A DNA stretch of 64,000 nucleotides from Clostridia bacterium. Lineage in GTDB: Bacteria; Bacillota; Clostridia; Christensenellales; Borkfalkiaceae. Numbering within the stretch: position 1 is the stretch's first letter; each line of letters begins with the position of its first letter. Below are positions 27,008 through 35,542 of the stretch, piece by piece. A program made the translations under genes and the position numbers. The stretch lies in assembly GCA_014805025.1 (NCBI GenBank), contig JAAUYR010000021.1, forward strand, positions 1 through 64,000. Direction: 5' to 3'. The notes beneath the pieces were generated by a model. That model was not told the origin of the DNA. It did not search any database and worked only from the letters and a program-made list of their open reading frames with translations.

Positions 27008-27211
27008 ATGTACGGCAAAGAAATTAAACAAATACGTAAATCTTTAAATTTTACGCAAACACAAGTTGCACAGGCGACGGGCATTCCGCAAAATACTTTA
27101 AGTTGGATTGAGGCCGATAAAGGTATTCCAAATATACAGCAGTGTGTTTTGTTGGCCAACTTTTACGGTGTTACCCTTGAAGAATTGCTTGGTCTTGAAT
27201 TAAATAAATAA
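27008..27211 (+). CDS. XRE (Cro/CI)-type regulator of paired module 2
   Basis: 67 residues, one helix-turn-helix domain: MYGKEIKQIRKSLNFTQTQVAQATG, recognition helix around PQNTLSWIEADKG, then LANFYGVTLEELLGLE. The ORF-track start is 7 codons early. No clear Shine-Dalgarno before the ATG. The tail matches that of the module 1 regulator. Likely represses the divergent gene and itself through the TATCAA-type sites. Confidence 0.85.
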   Translation: MYGKEIKQIRKSLNFTQTQVAQATGIPQNTLSWIEADKGIPNIQQCVLLANFYGVTLEELLGLELNK

Positions 27212-27213
27212 TC

Positions 27214-27248
27214 TTAAACGCCCCACGGCAAAGCCGTGGGGCGCTTTA
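27214..27248. terminator. Terminator between the module 2 regulator and the EF-G-like gene
   Basis: CGCCCCACGGC/GCCGTGGGGCG stem with T-rich flank; convergent genes on both sides. Confidence 0.8.
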
Positions 27249-27249
27249 T

Positions 27250-29295
27250 TTATTTTTCTATTATTTTTTCTGCTAATTGCGGCGGCAGCTCCTCGTACCG
27301 CAAAAACTCGGTAGAAAATTTACCTTGCCCCCTAGTAAGTCCGCGCAAGTCTGTTGCGTACTTTGTAATTTCCGAAAGCGGAACTTCGGCAACGACCGTC
27401 GTTACGTTGCCCTCTGTCGAGCTGTCGGAAATTCTACCTCTGCGCTTGGATATATCGCCCATAACTCCGCCGAGGTATTCGCCGTCAACGGCAACTTTCA
27501 GCTTCATAACCGGCTCTAACAGCACGGGCGAAGCGTTTTTAATTCCCTCTTTAAACGCAAGCGCGGCCGCCGCCTTGAAAGCCATTTCCGAGGAGTCCAC
27601 ATCGTGGTAGCTTCCGTCGTAAAGCACCGCCCTCACTCCCGTTACGGGGTACCCTGCAAGCACTCCGCGCGAAAGGCATTCCCTAAGCCCCTTTTCAACC
27701 GCCGGTATGTACTGCTTGGGTACTGCGCCGCCCACAACCTCGTCGGCGAACTCAAACTCGCTCTCGCACGGCTCGAAGCGCACTTTGCAGTGTCCGTACT
27801 GTCCGTGTCCGCCCGACTGCTTTTTGTGTTTGCCCTCGGCGCTGGCTACGGCGCGTATAGTCTCGCGGTAAGGAATTTTCGGCTCGGAAAGCTTCACCTC
27901 TATGCCGTATCTCGATTTCAGCTTTTTAGCGAGCATTTCAAGGTGAACCTCGCCCTGACCGCTCAGTATCAGCTCGCCGGTGTCCGCGCGCTTTTCAACC
28001 GAGAATGTATAGTCCTCCTCGCGCATCCTTGCAAAGCCTGCCGCCATTTTGTCCTCGTCGCCCTTGACCGCGGTAGTAACCGCAAGCGAAATTGAGGGGC
28101 GCGGAAAACGTATGGGGTCGAAAACAAGGTTCGTGCCGACGGCGCAAAGAGTATGGTTCGTATCGGTGCTTGCAAGCTTGTTTACCGCGCCGATATCGCC
28201 TGCGGAAAGCTCGGTTACAAGCTCCGCCTTTTTGCCTTTGAGCGCAAATATCTGACCTATGCGCTCCTCAACCCCCGTGTTTGCGTTTAAAACGGTCATG
28301 CCCGTTTTCAGTCGGCCGCGGAAAATCTTAATATAGTTCATTTTGCCCGAGTACGCGTCGTACACGGTTTTGAAAACCTGCGCGGCGAAAGGCCCGTCCT
28401 CTTCGCAGGTGACGTTTATCATTTCGTCGGCGGCGAGGTCGGTTGCAAGCGAGTTTCTGCGCTCGTTTGCGGTGGGCATATAGCGCACTATTTCGTCCAA
28501 CAGATTTATAACGCCGCGGTTTTGAAGCGCGCTGCCCGACATTACGGGTATAACGTTGCCCGTTGCAATGCCGCGGCGAACGCCGTGAACGGTATCCTCT
28601 TTGGAAAGCGCGCCGTTCTCGAAGTATTTATCCAGCAGCAGCTCGTCGTTTTCCGCAGCGGTCTCCATAAGCGAGGCCTGCATTTCGTCCATATATTTTT
28701 TCAGCTCGTCGGGAACGGGTATTTCCTGCGGCCCCTGGGTGGAAAACTTGTAGGCTCTTTCCTGAATGGCGTTGACGTAGCCCGTCATTTTGCCGTCCGA
28801 CATTATGGGTATCTGAATGGGCGCAAGCTTGCCGGCGTATTTTTCCCTGAGCGCGTGCACAGTGCCCGCGTAGTCCGCGTTGGCTTTGTCCATTCCGTTT
28901 ATGAAAATTACAAGCGGTTTGCCGAGCTTCAAGCAGTACTCCACCACGCTTTCCGCGCCGACCGGCAGAACGCCGTTAGCGCCTATGACGAGCACCGCCG
29001 CGCCGCAGGCAGCAAGCCCCTCGTGCCGCTCGCCCTCGAAGTCGTAAAAGCCGGGCAAGTCCAAAAGGTTTATTTTTACGCCTTTCCAGACGAGGTATGC
29101 AACCGAAGTGTAAACGGAAAGCTTTTTGGCTTTTTCAAGCTCGTCAAAGTCCATTACGGTCGTGCCGTCCTCGACCTTGCCCATTCTGTCCGTTACGCCG
29201 CCGTTGAAAAGCATTGCCTCGCAAAGGGTGGTCTTGCCCTCGCCGCTGTGGCCTATTACCGCCACGTTTCGTATCTCTTTTGATGTTATGTTCAT
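27250..29295 (-). CDS. Elongation factor G-like translational GTPase
   Basis: 681 residues with EF-G layout: GTPase domain, domain II, and C-terminal domains III-V. The G motifs differ from canonical FusA: G1 is GHSGEGKTTL, G3 DLPGF in place of DTPGH, G4 NGMD in place of NKMD. The catalytic His after DxPG is replaced by Phe. This fits the EF-G-like (EF-G2-type) group seen beside ordinary EF-G in many Firmicutes, with poorly known role. It is not in a str operon, so I leave the symbol blank. AAGGGG precedes the ATG. Confidence 0.88.
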   Translation of the reverse strand: MNITSKEIRNVAVIGHSGEGKTTLCEAMLFNGGVTDRMGKVEDGTTVMDFDELEKAKKLSVYTSVAYLVWKGVKINLLDLPGFYDFEGERHEGLAACGAAVLVIGANGVLPVGAESVVEYCLKLGKPLVIFINGMDKANADYAGTVHALREKYAGKLAPIQIPIMSDGKMTGYVNAIQERAYKFSTQGPQEIPVPDELKKYMDEMQASLMETAAENDELLLDKYFENGALSKEDTVHGVRRGIATGNVIPVMSGSALQNRGVINLLDEIVRYMPTANERRNSLATDLAADEMINVTCEEDGPFAAQVFKTVYDAYSGKMNYIKIFRGRLKTGMTVLNANTGVEERIGQIFALKGKKAELVTELSAGDIGAVNKLASTDTNHTLCAVGTNLVFDPIRFPRPSISLAVTTAVKGDEDKMAAGFARMREEDYTFSVEKRADTGELILSGQGEVHLEMLAKKLKSRYGIEVKLSEPKIPYRETIRAVASAEGKHKKQSGGHGQYGHCKVRFEPCESEFEFADEVVGGAVPKQYIPAVEKGLRECLSRGVLAGYPVTGVRAVLYDGSYHDVDSSEMAFKAAAALAFKEGIKNASPVLLEPVMKLKVAVDGEYLGGVMGDISKRRGRISDSSTEGNVTTVVAEVPLSEITKYATDLRGLTRGQGKFSTEFLRYEELPPQLAEKIIEK

Positions 29296-29317
29296 AATAT
29301 TTTCCCCTTATATTTCT

Positions 29318-29346
29318 ATTATAATATAGGTTTTGTCATTTTACAA
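29318..29346 (-). promoter_or_regulatory. Promoter of the EF-G-like gene
   Basis: TTGTAA-17-TATAAT on the minus strand. Confidence 0.6.
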
Positions 29347-29354
29347 GGGGCAAT

Positions 29355-29388
29355 TTAAAAATTCCGCCCACAGCAAAGCTGTGAACGG
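29355..29388 (-). terminator. Terminator after the membrane protein/COG0523 gene group
   Basis: On the minus strand CCGTTCACAGC/GCTGTGGGCGG (two G-U pairs in RNA), then AATTTTTAAA. About 70 nt after the membrane protein gene. Confidence 0.65.
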
Positions 29389-29455
29389 AACGTTTGATTT
29401 GAGAGTTGCTTGTGTTAAGCAAAAGAATTTAAGATACTTTGATTAAACGGAACGT

Positions 29456-30592
29456 TTAAACCCTGTATTTTATATATTTAATTAATTGCGTCAACGCGCT
29501 TATAAAAATCAATACGCCTATACTCATAAAGAAGCACATACCGGCAAATATCGGCGAGAACGACGATAAAAACTCGTGCAGCGAGGAAATCGGCAGCGGC
29601 GTACCCGTATCTCCGTAAATAGCAATAAGCAGAAATACCGGCCCTACAATAAAAAACGCGCCGAACAGACAGGGTATTAAAAATATTTTAACTAACGCAA
29701 AGCTGTCGAAAGCGGTAAACATAACCAAAACTCCGCCACCGACGAAAAACGCGCCTATGCCCCAGGGTATCTGCTGATTTATCTTAAAGTGCAGCATTAT
29801 CACCACTACGCCGACCGCGGCGGCGATAAACCCCATAATCAGCCCTGCAAGGTGGTTGCCCGTAAAAGTCTCCTTTAAAGCGTTAGGTTCGGACTCGTAC
29901 TTGTCAACGTAATCGTATTCCTTGAATTTTTCCCTTTTGACTTTTCTCGGCTTTTCCACTTCCAGCAAATCGCCGAAAATCTCTTTAAGCTTATAGACTT
30001 CCTCTTTTTTTATATCTGCGTTGGAGTACTCCCATTCGCCGCGTATAGAATATATCGCCGTGCGATATGCGCTTCCGGCTTTTTGAAGCGTTACGCGTTT
30101 AATTACGTTCCGGTTCAGCCAGCGCGACTTGCCGTAGTTGATTATATTTATGTATTTTTTATAGATATACAGCGCGTATTTTTTGTCCGCGTTTCTGTCC
30201 GCCTCTTCAACCTGCGCTTCAATGCGCCTTCTGTCCTCGCGGTGGACGGTGTTGGTTCTCAGCGCAAAGCGCGCTAACTTGCCCCAAAGCCCGAACATAG
30301 TCACAAACAGTATAAGCTCGATTACCGCAAGCAGAAAAAACGACGGGATAAGCTCCGCAAGCCGAACCCAGTTTTCATAATTGACGGCTGCGGCTATAAA
30401 GCTGTACAGATACCAGAATACGAGAAACACCGCAACGGCAAAAAGATATATACCCGTAGGCGTTGACATAACCTGCTTAAAGTGCAGCTGTTTACCGTCG
30501 AACTCCGCCTTGCTGTTGTCGCTCTCGAAAACCGGAATACCGGCGTCCGCAGGCTCTTCTATATAAAATTTTTCGTAAACGTATTTAGACAT
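29456..30592 (-). CDS. Multi-pass membrane protein of unknown function
   Basis: 378 residues, not recognised. Two membrane helices at about 45-70 and 83-108, then a charged cytoplasmic-type middle (about 110-240, with the EAQVEEADRNADKKYALYIYKKYI stretch), then about four helices to the C-terminus. It begins 3 nt after the stop of the CobW-like/YcgQ-like fusion, so it belongs to that operon. A link to metal handling follows from context only. Confidence 0.6.
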   Translation of the reverse strand: MSKYVYEKFYIEEPADAGIPVFESDNSKAEFDGKQLHFKQVMSTPTGIYLFAVAVFLVFWYLYSFIAAAVNYENWVRLAELIPSFFLLAVIELILFVTMFGLWGKLARFALRTNTVHREDRRRIEAQVEEADRNADKKYALYIYKKYINIINYGKSRWLNRNVIKRVTLQKAGSAYRTAIYSIRGEWEYSNADIKKEEVYKLKEIFGDLLEVEKPRKVKREKFKEYDYVDKYESEPNALKETFTGNHLAGLIMGFIAAAVGVVVIMLHFKINQQIPWGIGAFFVGGGVLVMFTAFDSFALVKIFLIPCLFGAFFIVGPVFLLIAIYGDTGTPLPISSLHEFLSSFSPIFAGMCFFMSIGVLIFISALTQLIKYIKYRV

Positions 30593-30594
30593 TT

Positions 30595-31542
30595 TTAATA
30601 ATAGGTTACGACTACCTCTTCGGGTGGTTCGGCTCTTTCAGCCTTTTCCGCTATAAATACGGGGCCTTCCGACTGATAAGCCGAGTTGTATTCTATCTTG
30701 ATTTTTGCCGTTACCGTAAGCCAGTCACGCGTCTGCACGCCCTTTACAAGGTCGTTGAGCTTAACCGCAAAACCGTCGTAGGCAATGTCCGCCTCGCAAC
30801 AGGTCATTATATGCCTGCCCAAAACTATATAGCCCTTGGGAACTTTCCGCGATACCGCCGCCATCCCCTTGAACCGTACCGTCTTGCCGACGTACTCCGC
30901 CGTGTTTTCCGCCATGTCGCGGTAAAACCAGGCAAAATCCCTGTCCGCTATCTCGATAATGGGTGCGGTCTTGTCGAACGGCATAGGGTCTTCTATTTCG
31001 TCGAACTCGGGCTTGCCGCCTAAATATTCGTACACGATGTCGGGTCTGCGCGAAATTCCGCGCACTACCTTGTGGAAGTCCATTTTATCAAACTCGCCCT
31101 TGAAGCGGTTGAATACGACCATCTGCGTCATCTGAATTTTGTCGAAAACAAGCTGGCGCATATTTGCGTTGTAATTCAAAAACGTTGTCGCGTCGAAGAA
31201 CGTCATTATCTGGTTAATGACCCAGCTTTCGGGCATTGCGTCGAAAAACTGCTGCAACAGCCAGGTGCCGTTGTACTCTACCACTACGCGCTGTACCTTG
31301 TGCTTTTTGGTGAGCGCTTCGAGGTTTTCCATTGTAAGCTCTTCCGCGCTTTCAAGCGTTACAACCGCAACGTTTTGTACGGCAAACTTTTCGGGCGAGT
31401 ATTCAACCTCGCCTTCCTCGCAGACCAAAAGCATTGTCCTTTCGCCGTTTTCCATTCTCGGGTCTTCGAGCGTTTCCTGAATAAATTGAGTTTTGCCCGA
31501 TTCCAGAAAACCGAGAAACATATAAACGGATATCTCTTCCAT
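30595..31542 (-). CDS. COG0523/CobW-like P-loop protein with C-terminal YcgQ (DUF1980)-like domain
   Basis: 315 residues. N-terminal part (about 1-200): GFLESGKTQFIQ corresponds to the P-loop GFLGAGKT of COG0523 GTPases, but the GCxCC metal motif is missing. C-terminal part (about 205-305): VGKTVRFKGMAAV, then GRHIMTCCEADIAYDGFAVKL and RDWLTVTAKIK, which resemble the C-terminal domain of YcgQ/TIGR03943 proteins with their conserved CC-x-AD. YcgQ-type proteins are often encoded near zinc-related CobW genes. It follows a true CobW-type gene by 78 nt. A role in zinc or other transition-metal homeostasis is inferred. Confidence 0.7.
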   Translation of the reverse strand: MEEISVYMFLGFLESGKTQFIQETLEDPRMENGERTMLLVCEEGEVEYSPEKFAVQNVAVVTLESAEELTMENLEALTKKHKVQRVVVEYNGTWLLQQFFDAMPESWVINQIMTFFDATTFLNYNANMRQLVFDKIQMTQMVVFNRFKGEFDKMDFHKVVRGISRRPDIVYEYLGGKPEFDEIEDPMPFDKTAPIIEIADRDFAWFYRDMAENTAEYVGKTVRFKGMAAVSRKVPKGYIVLGRHIMTCCEADIAYDGFAVKLNDLVKGVQTRDWLTVTAKIKIEYNSAYQSEGPVFIAEKAERAEPPEEVVVTYY

Positions 31543-31620
31543 AACCTTACGTTAACGAGGTATCTTAATTTCTTAGCAGATACCCCGACAAACCTCCAAT
31601 CAAACGTATTAATCTGCGTT

Positions 31621-32706
31621 TTACACCCCAAAAAGTTCTGTTAATTCTTCCTTATCTATTTTACTGCCTATAACGCAAAGTCTGCCCGTGTACGAAGCTC
31701 CGCCCTCGCGGATATTGATTTCGCCCGGAATATAGTCGAAGTGCAGCCACTTGCCGTTTTCGCCTGCAACTATGCCCTTTGCGCGGAGCACAGTTCCGAA
31801 CCGAACCGCGTCCGAAAGCGCCGAAAGCATTTGGTTAAGCCCCTCTTTTGTGAACTTCTTGCCCGTTTCAACGCCCCAGCTTGCGAATACGTCGTCGGCA
31901 TGGTGGTGATGATGTTCGTGCTCGTGGTCGTGGTCATGGTGATGATGGCCACAACCGCATTCGCCGTGCTCGTGCTCGTGCTCGTGCTCGTGTTCTTCAT
32001 GGTCGTGGTCGTGGTGGCAGCAGTGGTGTTCGTGCTCCTCATGGTCGTGGTCGTGATGGCAGCAGTGATGCTCGTGCTCGTGTTCAAGCTCTTCAAGCGC
32101 GCCTTCGAGGGTATCGATATGCTCCATTGCCGAAAGTATATCCTTGCCGCTAAGCTCGTTCCAGGGCGTGGTAACTACGGTTGCGTGAGGGTTCTTTTCG
32201 CGCACGAGAGCTACGGCGGTATTCAGCTTGTCCGCCGAGGCAACGTCAGCGTGACTGAACACTATGCAGGCCGCGGTCTGAATCTGGTCGTTGAAAAACT
32301 CGCCGAAGTTCTTCATATACATTTTGCACTTAGCCGCATCCACAACGGCGGTGTAGGAATTAATTTTGCAGTCTTTGAGTTTTGCGCTTTCAACTGCGCG
32401 GATAACGTCGGAAAGCTTGCCCACGCCCGACGGCTCTATTAAAATGCGGTCGGGATGATACTCGTTGTAAACCTGTTGAAGCGCCTTTGCAAAGTCGCCG
32501 ACAAGCGAGCAGCATATACAGCCCGAGTTAAGCTCGTTTATTTTAACGCCTGCGTCCTGCAAGAAACCGCCGTCAACGCCGATTTCGCCGAACTCGTTTT
32601 CAATTAAAACAAGTTTTTCGCCTGCGAACGCTTCCTTGATTAACTTTTTGATGAGCGTGGTCTTGCCTGCGCCCAAAAAGCCGGAAAAAATATCGATTTT
32701 AGTCAT
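31621..32706 (-). CDS. COG0523 (CobW/ZigA-type) metallochaperone GTPase with His-rich loop
   Basis: 361 residues. P-loop GFLGAGKTTLIKKL near residue 8, metal motif NSGCICCSLVGD near residue 60, and ESP-type IEPSGVGKLSDV. Between about residues 205 and 265 lies a stretch dominated by His, Asp, Glu and Cys (HHCCHHDHDHEEHEH twice), a strong candidate metal reservoir. The C-terminal CobW_C domain follows. Such proteins insert or deliver zinc or related metals. GAGGTG lies before the ATG. Which metal is not decidable; no Zur-like box was seen in the short upstream gap. Confidence 0.92.
   Translation of the reverse strand: MTKIDIFSGFLGAGKTTLIKKLIKEAFAGEKLVLIENEFGEIGVDGGFLQDAGVKINELNSGCICCSLVGDFAKALQQVYNEYHPDRILIEPSGVGKLSDVIRAVESAKLKDCKINSYTAVVDAAKCKMYMKNFGEFFNDQIQTAACIVFSHADVASADKLNTAVALVREKNPHATVVTTPWNELSGKDILSAMEHIDTLEGALEELEHEHEHHCCHHDHDHEEHEHHCCHHDHDHEEHEHEHEHEHGECGCGHHHHDHDHEHEHHHHHADDVFASWGVETGKKFTKEGLNQMLSALSDAVRFGTVLRAKGIVAGENGKWLHFDYIPGEINIREGGASYTGRLCVIGSKIDKEELTELFGV
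31905..32085. repeat. Low-complexity repeat coding for the His-rich loop
   Basis: Short tandem repeats of GTGGTCGTGGT/GCTCGTGCTC type, including two near-identical copies of a roughly 45-bp unit coding for HHCCHHDHDHEEHEH. Likely length-variable by slippage. Confidence 0.75.
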
Positions 32707-32728
32707 AATTTCACCTCGTTTTATAATA

Positions 32729-32752
32729 CCCGCGAGAAATCTCGCGGGTGTA
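32729..32752 (-). terminator. Hairpin between the DUF2188 gene and the CobW gene
   Basis: CCCGCGAG/CTCGCGGG stem with a short loop. No good T-run on the minus strand, so it may be an attenuator or only a partial stop. Confidence 0.5.
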
Positions 32753-32757
32753 GAATT

Positions 32758-33243
32758 TTAATATGTCAGTTTGCGGAACGAACCGTCCTCTTTATGTATC
32801 ATAACGTTAGCGTCCTGATTTTCCGCAAGGGTCTTGCAATAGTCTATCGCTTCCTTCTGGGTCTTGAAAAGCTTCGTAGCCCTGCTTGCGCCGGCAGCCT
32901 TTATCTGCCACATATTGTCGTCCTTGCGCTTGGATATATGATAGGTTTTAGAAGCCGGTTTTTCAGCCGCGGCAGGTTTTGCCTCTGCCGGCTTTGCCGC
33001 AACGGGCTTTGCCGCAGGTTTTTCGGCAGGCTTTTGCACGGGTTTTTCTTCTTCGACCGGCTTAGCCTCTTGCTTCTTTTCCTGAACGGGCTCCTGCTTT
33101 TTTGCCGTTGCCGATTTTTTAGCTTTCTTCTTATTGGCGTTTACGACTATAATCAGAATTATTATCAGCAGTAACGCCGCCGCTGCAACCGCTCCGGCGA
33201 TTATCCACTGCGTAGTCGTAATTTCTATCGAGAGTAAATTCAT
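32758..33243 (-). CDS. Membrane-anchored DUF2188 protein
   Basis: 161 residues. One membrane helix at about 12-34 (IIAGAVAAAALLLIIILIIVV), a Lys/Glu/Pro/Ala linker with repeated KPAEKPAAKPVAAKP, and a C-terminal DUF2188-type domain (about 98-161: TYHISKRKDDNMWQIKAAGASRATK, KEAIDYCKTLAENQ, VMIHKEDGSFRK). Function of the domain is unknown. It starts 10 nt after the cyclophilin-like lipoprotein gene, so they share an mRNA. Confidence 0.75.
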   Translation of the reverse strand: MNLLSIEITTTQWIIAGAVAAAALLLIIILIIVVNANKKKAKKSATAKKQEPVQEKKQEAKPVEEEKPVQKPAEKPAAKPVAAKPAEAKPAAAEKPASKTYHISKRKDDNMWQIKAAGASRATKLFKTQKEAIDYCKTLAENQDANVMIHKEDGSFRKLTY

Positions 33244-33253
33244 CTGTGCACCT

Positions 33254-34225
33254 TTAATTCTTGGTAATCTTAACGCTCTTGATAATTATGGGCGTTTTAA
33301 CTGCCTTGAACGTTCTTTCGATATTCTTGTCGCTGTCTTCCTTTGAGAAGCCCTCTATGCTGTCAACGTACACGGTTGTGGTAACCGTCTTGTCGCTGAG
33401 GCCCGTACCGTAAGCTTCTTCAAGGTAGGTGTTTACCGCTTCGGCAAGCTCTGTAACGTCGTCAACGTCGTCGGCCTGAGCAAATACGCAGTACTCGGTT
33501 GACGAATACGACGAAGAACCTACCTGTACCGAGAATACCGAAGTTGCGCAGTTGGACTTGTAGTCCGCCTGAATAATCTGGTCGGAAGTCGGAGTTACGA
33601 ATACCTTTTGGGTAGTTTCCTTTTTATAGTAGAACATTTTAAGGCTGCCGACCTCGGCACTCAGCGCACCGCTGGTTATAACCTGGTTGATGTTGTTATG
33701 ATACTCGCCCATAAGCACGGGAAGCGCATACTCCGAATTTATAACGCGTACGGGGTTATTGTCGTCGTCGCGGACGATATTGCCGTTTTTATCGGTCTTG
33801 TAATCGGTATTGGAATACACCGAGGGCGTAAGCTTGCCGTTTTCGAACAGCGAGTAATAAACGCTCTCCTTGGAGTTATCGGTAAAGTAGCCCGACATTG
33901 TGTCGCCGCCGGACGAATACTGAGCGTACTGCTCGGCGTTGTACGAATACGCGCCCGTAAGCCAGTCGCCCGTGCCGTAGTCGTGCACGACCATATTATC
34001 GTAGAAGCCCTCGCGCGAAAGCTCGATAAAGTGGCGCACGGTCTGGGGATACATATTTCTGTACAAGGTATAGTCTACTACGTACTCCTTGTTGTTGAAC
34101 TCGAAAGTGATGCGCGCCTTGGGGTGCGAAGTTTCGATAGTGCAGGCCGATGCCGCTGCCGAAAACGCAACGACGCCTGCAAGAAGCGAACCCGTTATAA
34201 ATCTTTTAATTTTGCTGATAGCCAT
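33254..34225 (-). CDS. Cyclophilin-like lipoprotein, divergent
   Basis: 323 residues. Signal peptide with lipobox SAAASAC (Cys near residue 28), so anchored outside the membrane. YPQTVRHFIELSREGFYDNMVVHDYG resembles the cyclophilin [26 protein letters not shown] region, but the catalytic Arg is Asp here (HDY in place of HRV) and a long insert with Ser/Tyr/Asp follows. Peptidyl-prolyl isomerase activity is uncertain. Downstream half not recognised. First gene before the DUF2188 gene. Confidence 0.65.
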   Translation of the reverse strand: MAISKIKRFITGSLLAGVVAFSAAASACTIETSHPKARITFEFNNKEYVVDYTLYRNMYPQTVRHFIELSREGFYDNMVVHDYGTGDWLTGAYSYNAEQYAQYSSGGDTMSGYFTDNSKESVYYSLFENGKLTPSVYSNTDYKTDKNGNIVRDDDNNPVRVINSEYALPVLMGEYHNNINQVITSGALSAEVGSLKMFYYKKETTQKVFVTPTSDQIIQADYKSNCATSVFSVQVGSSSYSSTEYCVFAQADDVDDVTELAEAVNTYLEEAYGTGLSDKTVTTTVYVDSIEGFSKEDSDKNIERTFKAVKTPIIIKSVKITKN

Positions 34226-34332
34226 AATTTTGTTCCAGTTTAGCGTGATAATTATACTACTTTATTTTACTTTTAATTGTTGACTTCGTCAAGCGTTTTA
34301 ATTTGCGCCCGACAATTTTTTTTAAATAAAGT

Positions 34333-34366
34333 AAAACCGCTCGCAAGCGACGCTTGCGAGCGGTTT
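34333..34366 (-). terminator. Terminator of rplJ-rplL
   Basis: ACCGCTCGCAAGCG/CGCTTGCGAGCGGT stem followed by TTTTACTTT on the minus strand. No rpoB follows. Confidence 0.8.
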
Positions 34367-34381
34367 GATTTTGTTATTGAA

Positions 34382-34762
34382 TTACTCCAAAACTGCGGTT
34401 GCGCCGGCTGCTTTGAGGTCAGCAAGAATCTTTTCTGCATCCTCTTTAGCAACGTTCTCTTTAAGAACGCCACCCTTTTCAACAGCGGTTTTAGCTTCAA
34501 CAAGGCCAAGGCCCGTGAATGCGCGTACAACCTTGATAACGTCGATTTTCTTAGCGCCTGCGTCTTTAAGAACAACGTTGAACTCGGTCTTTTCCTCAGC
34601 TGCCGCTGCTGCGGGAGCTGCGCCTGCTGCAGGTGCAGCAGCTACTGCTACGGGAGCAGCGGCGCTAACGCCGAACTCCTCTTCGAGAGCCTTAACAAGC
34701 TCGCTGGTTTCAAGTAAAGTCAAAGTTTTGATTTCTTCGATTAATTTTTTGATGTCTGCCAT
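34382..34762 (-). CDS. rplL: 50S ribosomal protein L7/L12
   Basis: 126 residues. N-terminal dimerisation helices ([29 protein letters not shown]), alanine-rich hinge, and C-terminal factor-binding domain ([25 protein letters not shown]). Stalk protein that recruits translational GTPases. 86 nt after rplJ. Confidence 0.98.
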   Translation of the reverse strand: MADIKKLIEEIKTLTLLETSELVKALEEEFGVSAAAPVAVAAAPAAGAAPAAAAAEEKTEFNVVLKDAGAKKIDVIKVVRAFTGLGLVEAKTAVEKGGVLKENVAKEDAEKILADLKAAGATAVLE

Positions 34763-34848
34763 TTTATTTAATTCTCCTGATTATTTTTATATTTTAATTA
34801 TATTTTTTAATTTTGCGCTATGAGGTTGCGCCAACCGTTTCACTGTAA

Positions 34849-35370
34849 TTATTGCTTTGTTTGTGCCACAGCGTTAAGCGCACGCACAAGCCCTGCAACG
34901 ACGTTGTTGAGTACTCCCGCAAGATTTGTAGCGGGCGACTGCAACGAGCCGAGCATTTTTGCGACAAGCTCTTCCCTTGCAGGTATAGCCGCAAGCGCCT
35001 TGGCGCCGGCCTTGTCAACGTACGCGTTGTCAACGAAAGCGCTCTTTAAAACGATTTTGCCTTCAAGGTCTTTCGCGGCGTTAATCATAACCTTAGCCGC
35101 TCCGGTTTCGTCCGAGCCGAAAGTTACGGCGGTAGGGCCGTTGAGGTCGGCGTCGAAATCCTTATATCCCAAATCGTTAAAAGCTTTTCTTACAAGCGTG
35201 TTTTTGTATACCTTGTATTCGCAACCCGCCTTTTTGCATTTCTGACGGAGGTCGGATACTTCCTTAACGGTAAGCTTGTTGTAATCTACCAAAACAACCG
35301 ACTTAGAAGCCTTGATTTTTTCGGTAATTTCCTGTACTACTACTTTTTTAGCTTCGAAATTAGCTGACAA
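34849..35370 (-). CDS. rplJ: 50S ribosomal protein L10
   Basis: 173 residues from a TTG at 35370 (read as Met, then SANFEAKKVVVQEITEKI). AAAGGAGG stands 6 nt before this TTG; the ORF-track start runs through the attenuator and is wrong. Conserved KSVVLVDYNKLTVKEVSDLRQ and KNTLVRKAF present. L10 carries L12 dimers and represses its own mRNA through the leader. Confidence 0.95.
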   Translation of the reverse strand: MSANFEAKKVVVQEITEKIKASKSVVLVDYNKLTVKEVSDLRQKCKKAGCEYKVYKNTLVRKAFNDLGYKDFDADLNGPTAVTFGSDETGAAKVMINAAKDLEGKIVLKSAFVDNAYVDKAGAKALAAIPAREELVAKMLGSLQSPATNLAGVLNNVVAGLVRALNAVAQTKQ

Positions 35371-35400
35371 ATTTTTACCTCCTTTTCCGCATATCAAGCG

Positions 35401-35433
35401 AAAAATTCCCTGTTGCCGCACGGCAACAGGGAA
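35401..35433 (-). terminator. Attenuator terminator in the rplJ leader
   Basis: TTCCCTGTTGCCG/CGGCAACAGGGAA stem then TTTTT on the minus strand, about 30 nt before the rplJ start. Confidence 0.85.
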
Positions 35434-35536
35434 CAAGCAGCGCACAATACGCATTTAAAACTTATTATTCCTGCAACCTCGGTGGGATAATTAAGTCTTG
35501 CGACGCCCACTTTCTACGGCAGCAAATTTAATTTAC
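35401..35536 (-). ncRNA. Ribosomal protein L10 leader
   Basis: Minus-strand leader with AAGACTTAATTATCCCACCGAGGTTGCAGGAATAATA, matching what I recall of Firmicute L10 leaders (TTAAT...CCxACCGAGGT...), followed by the attenuator hairpin. Binding of L10(L12)4 would cause early termination. Confidence 0.75.
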
Positions 35537-35542
35537 TGTTCG

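Noticed and set aside
31905-32085. Tandem repeats that could be taken for a CRISPR array
   Set aside because: They are in frame, have no unique spacers and code for His/Asp/Glu repeats.
31741-32442. Plus-strand ORF with long Val/Met runs
   Set aside because: Reverse reading of the His-rich repeat of the CobW gene; the apparent membrane helices are an artefact of the repeat.
35371-35454. Upstream in-frame extension of rplJ in the ORF track
   Set aside because: It runs through the attenuator stem; the TTG at 35370 has a perfect Shine-Dalgarno and begins the conserved protein.
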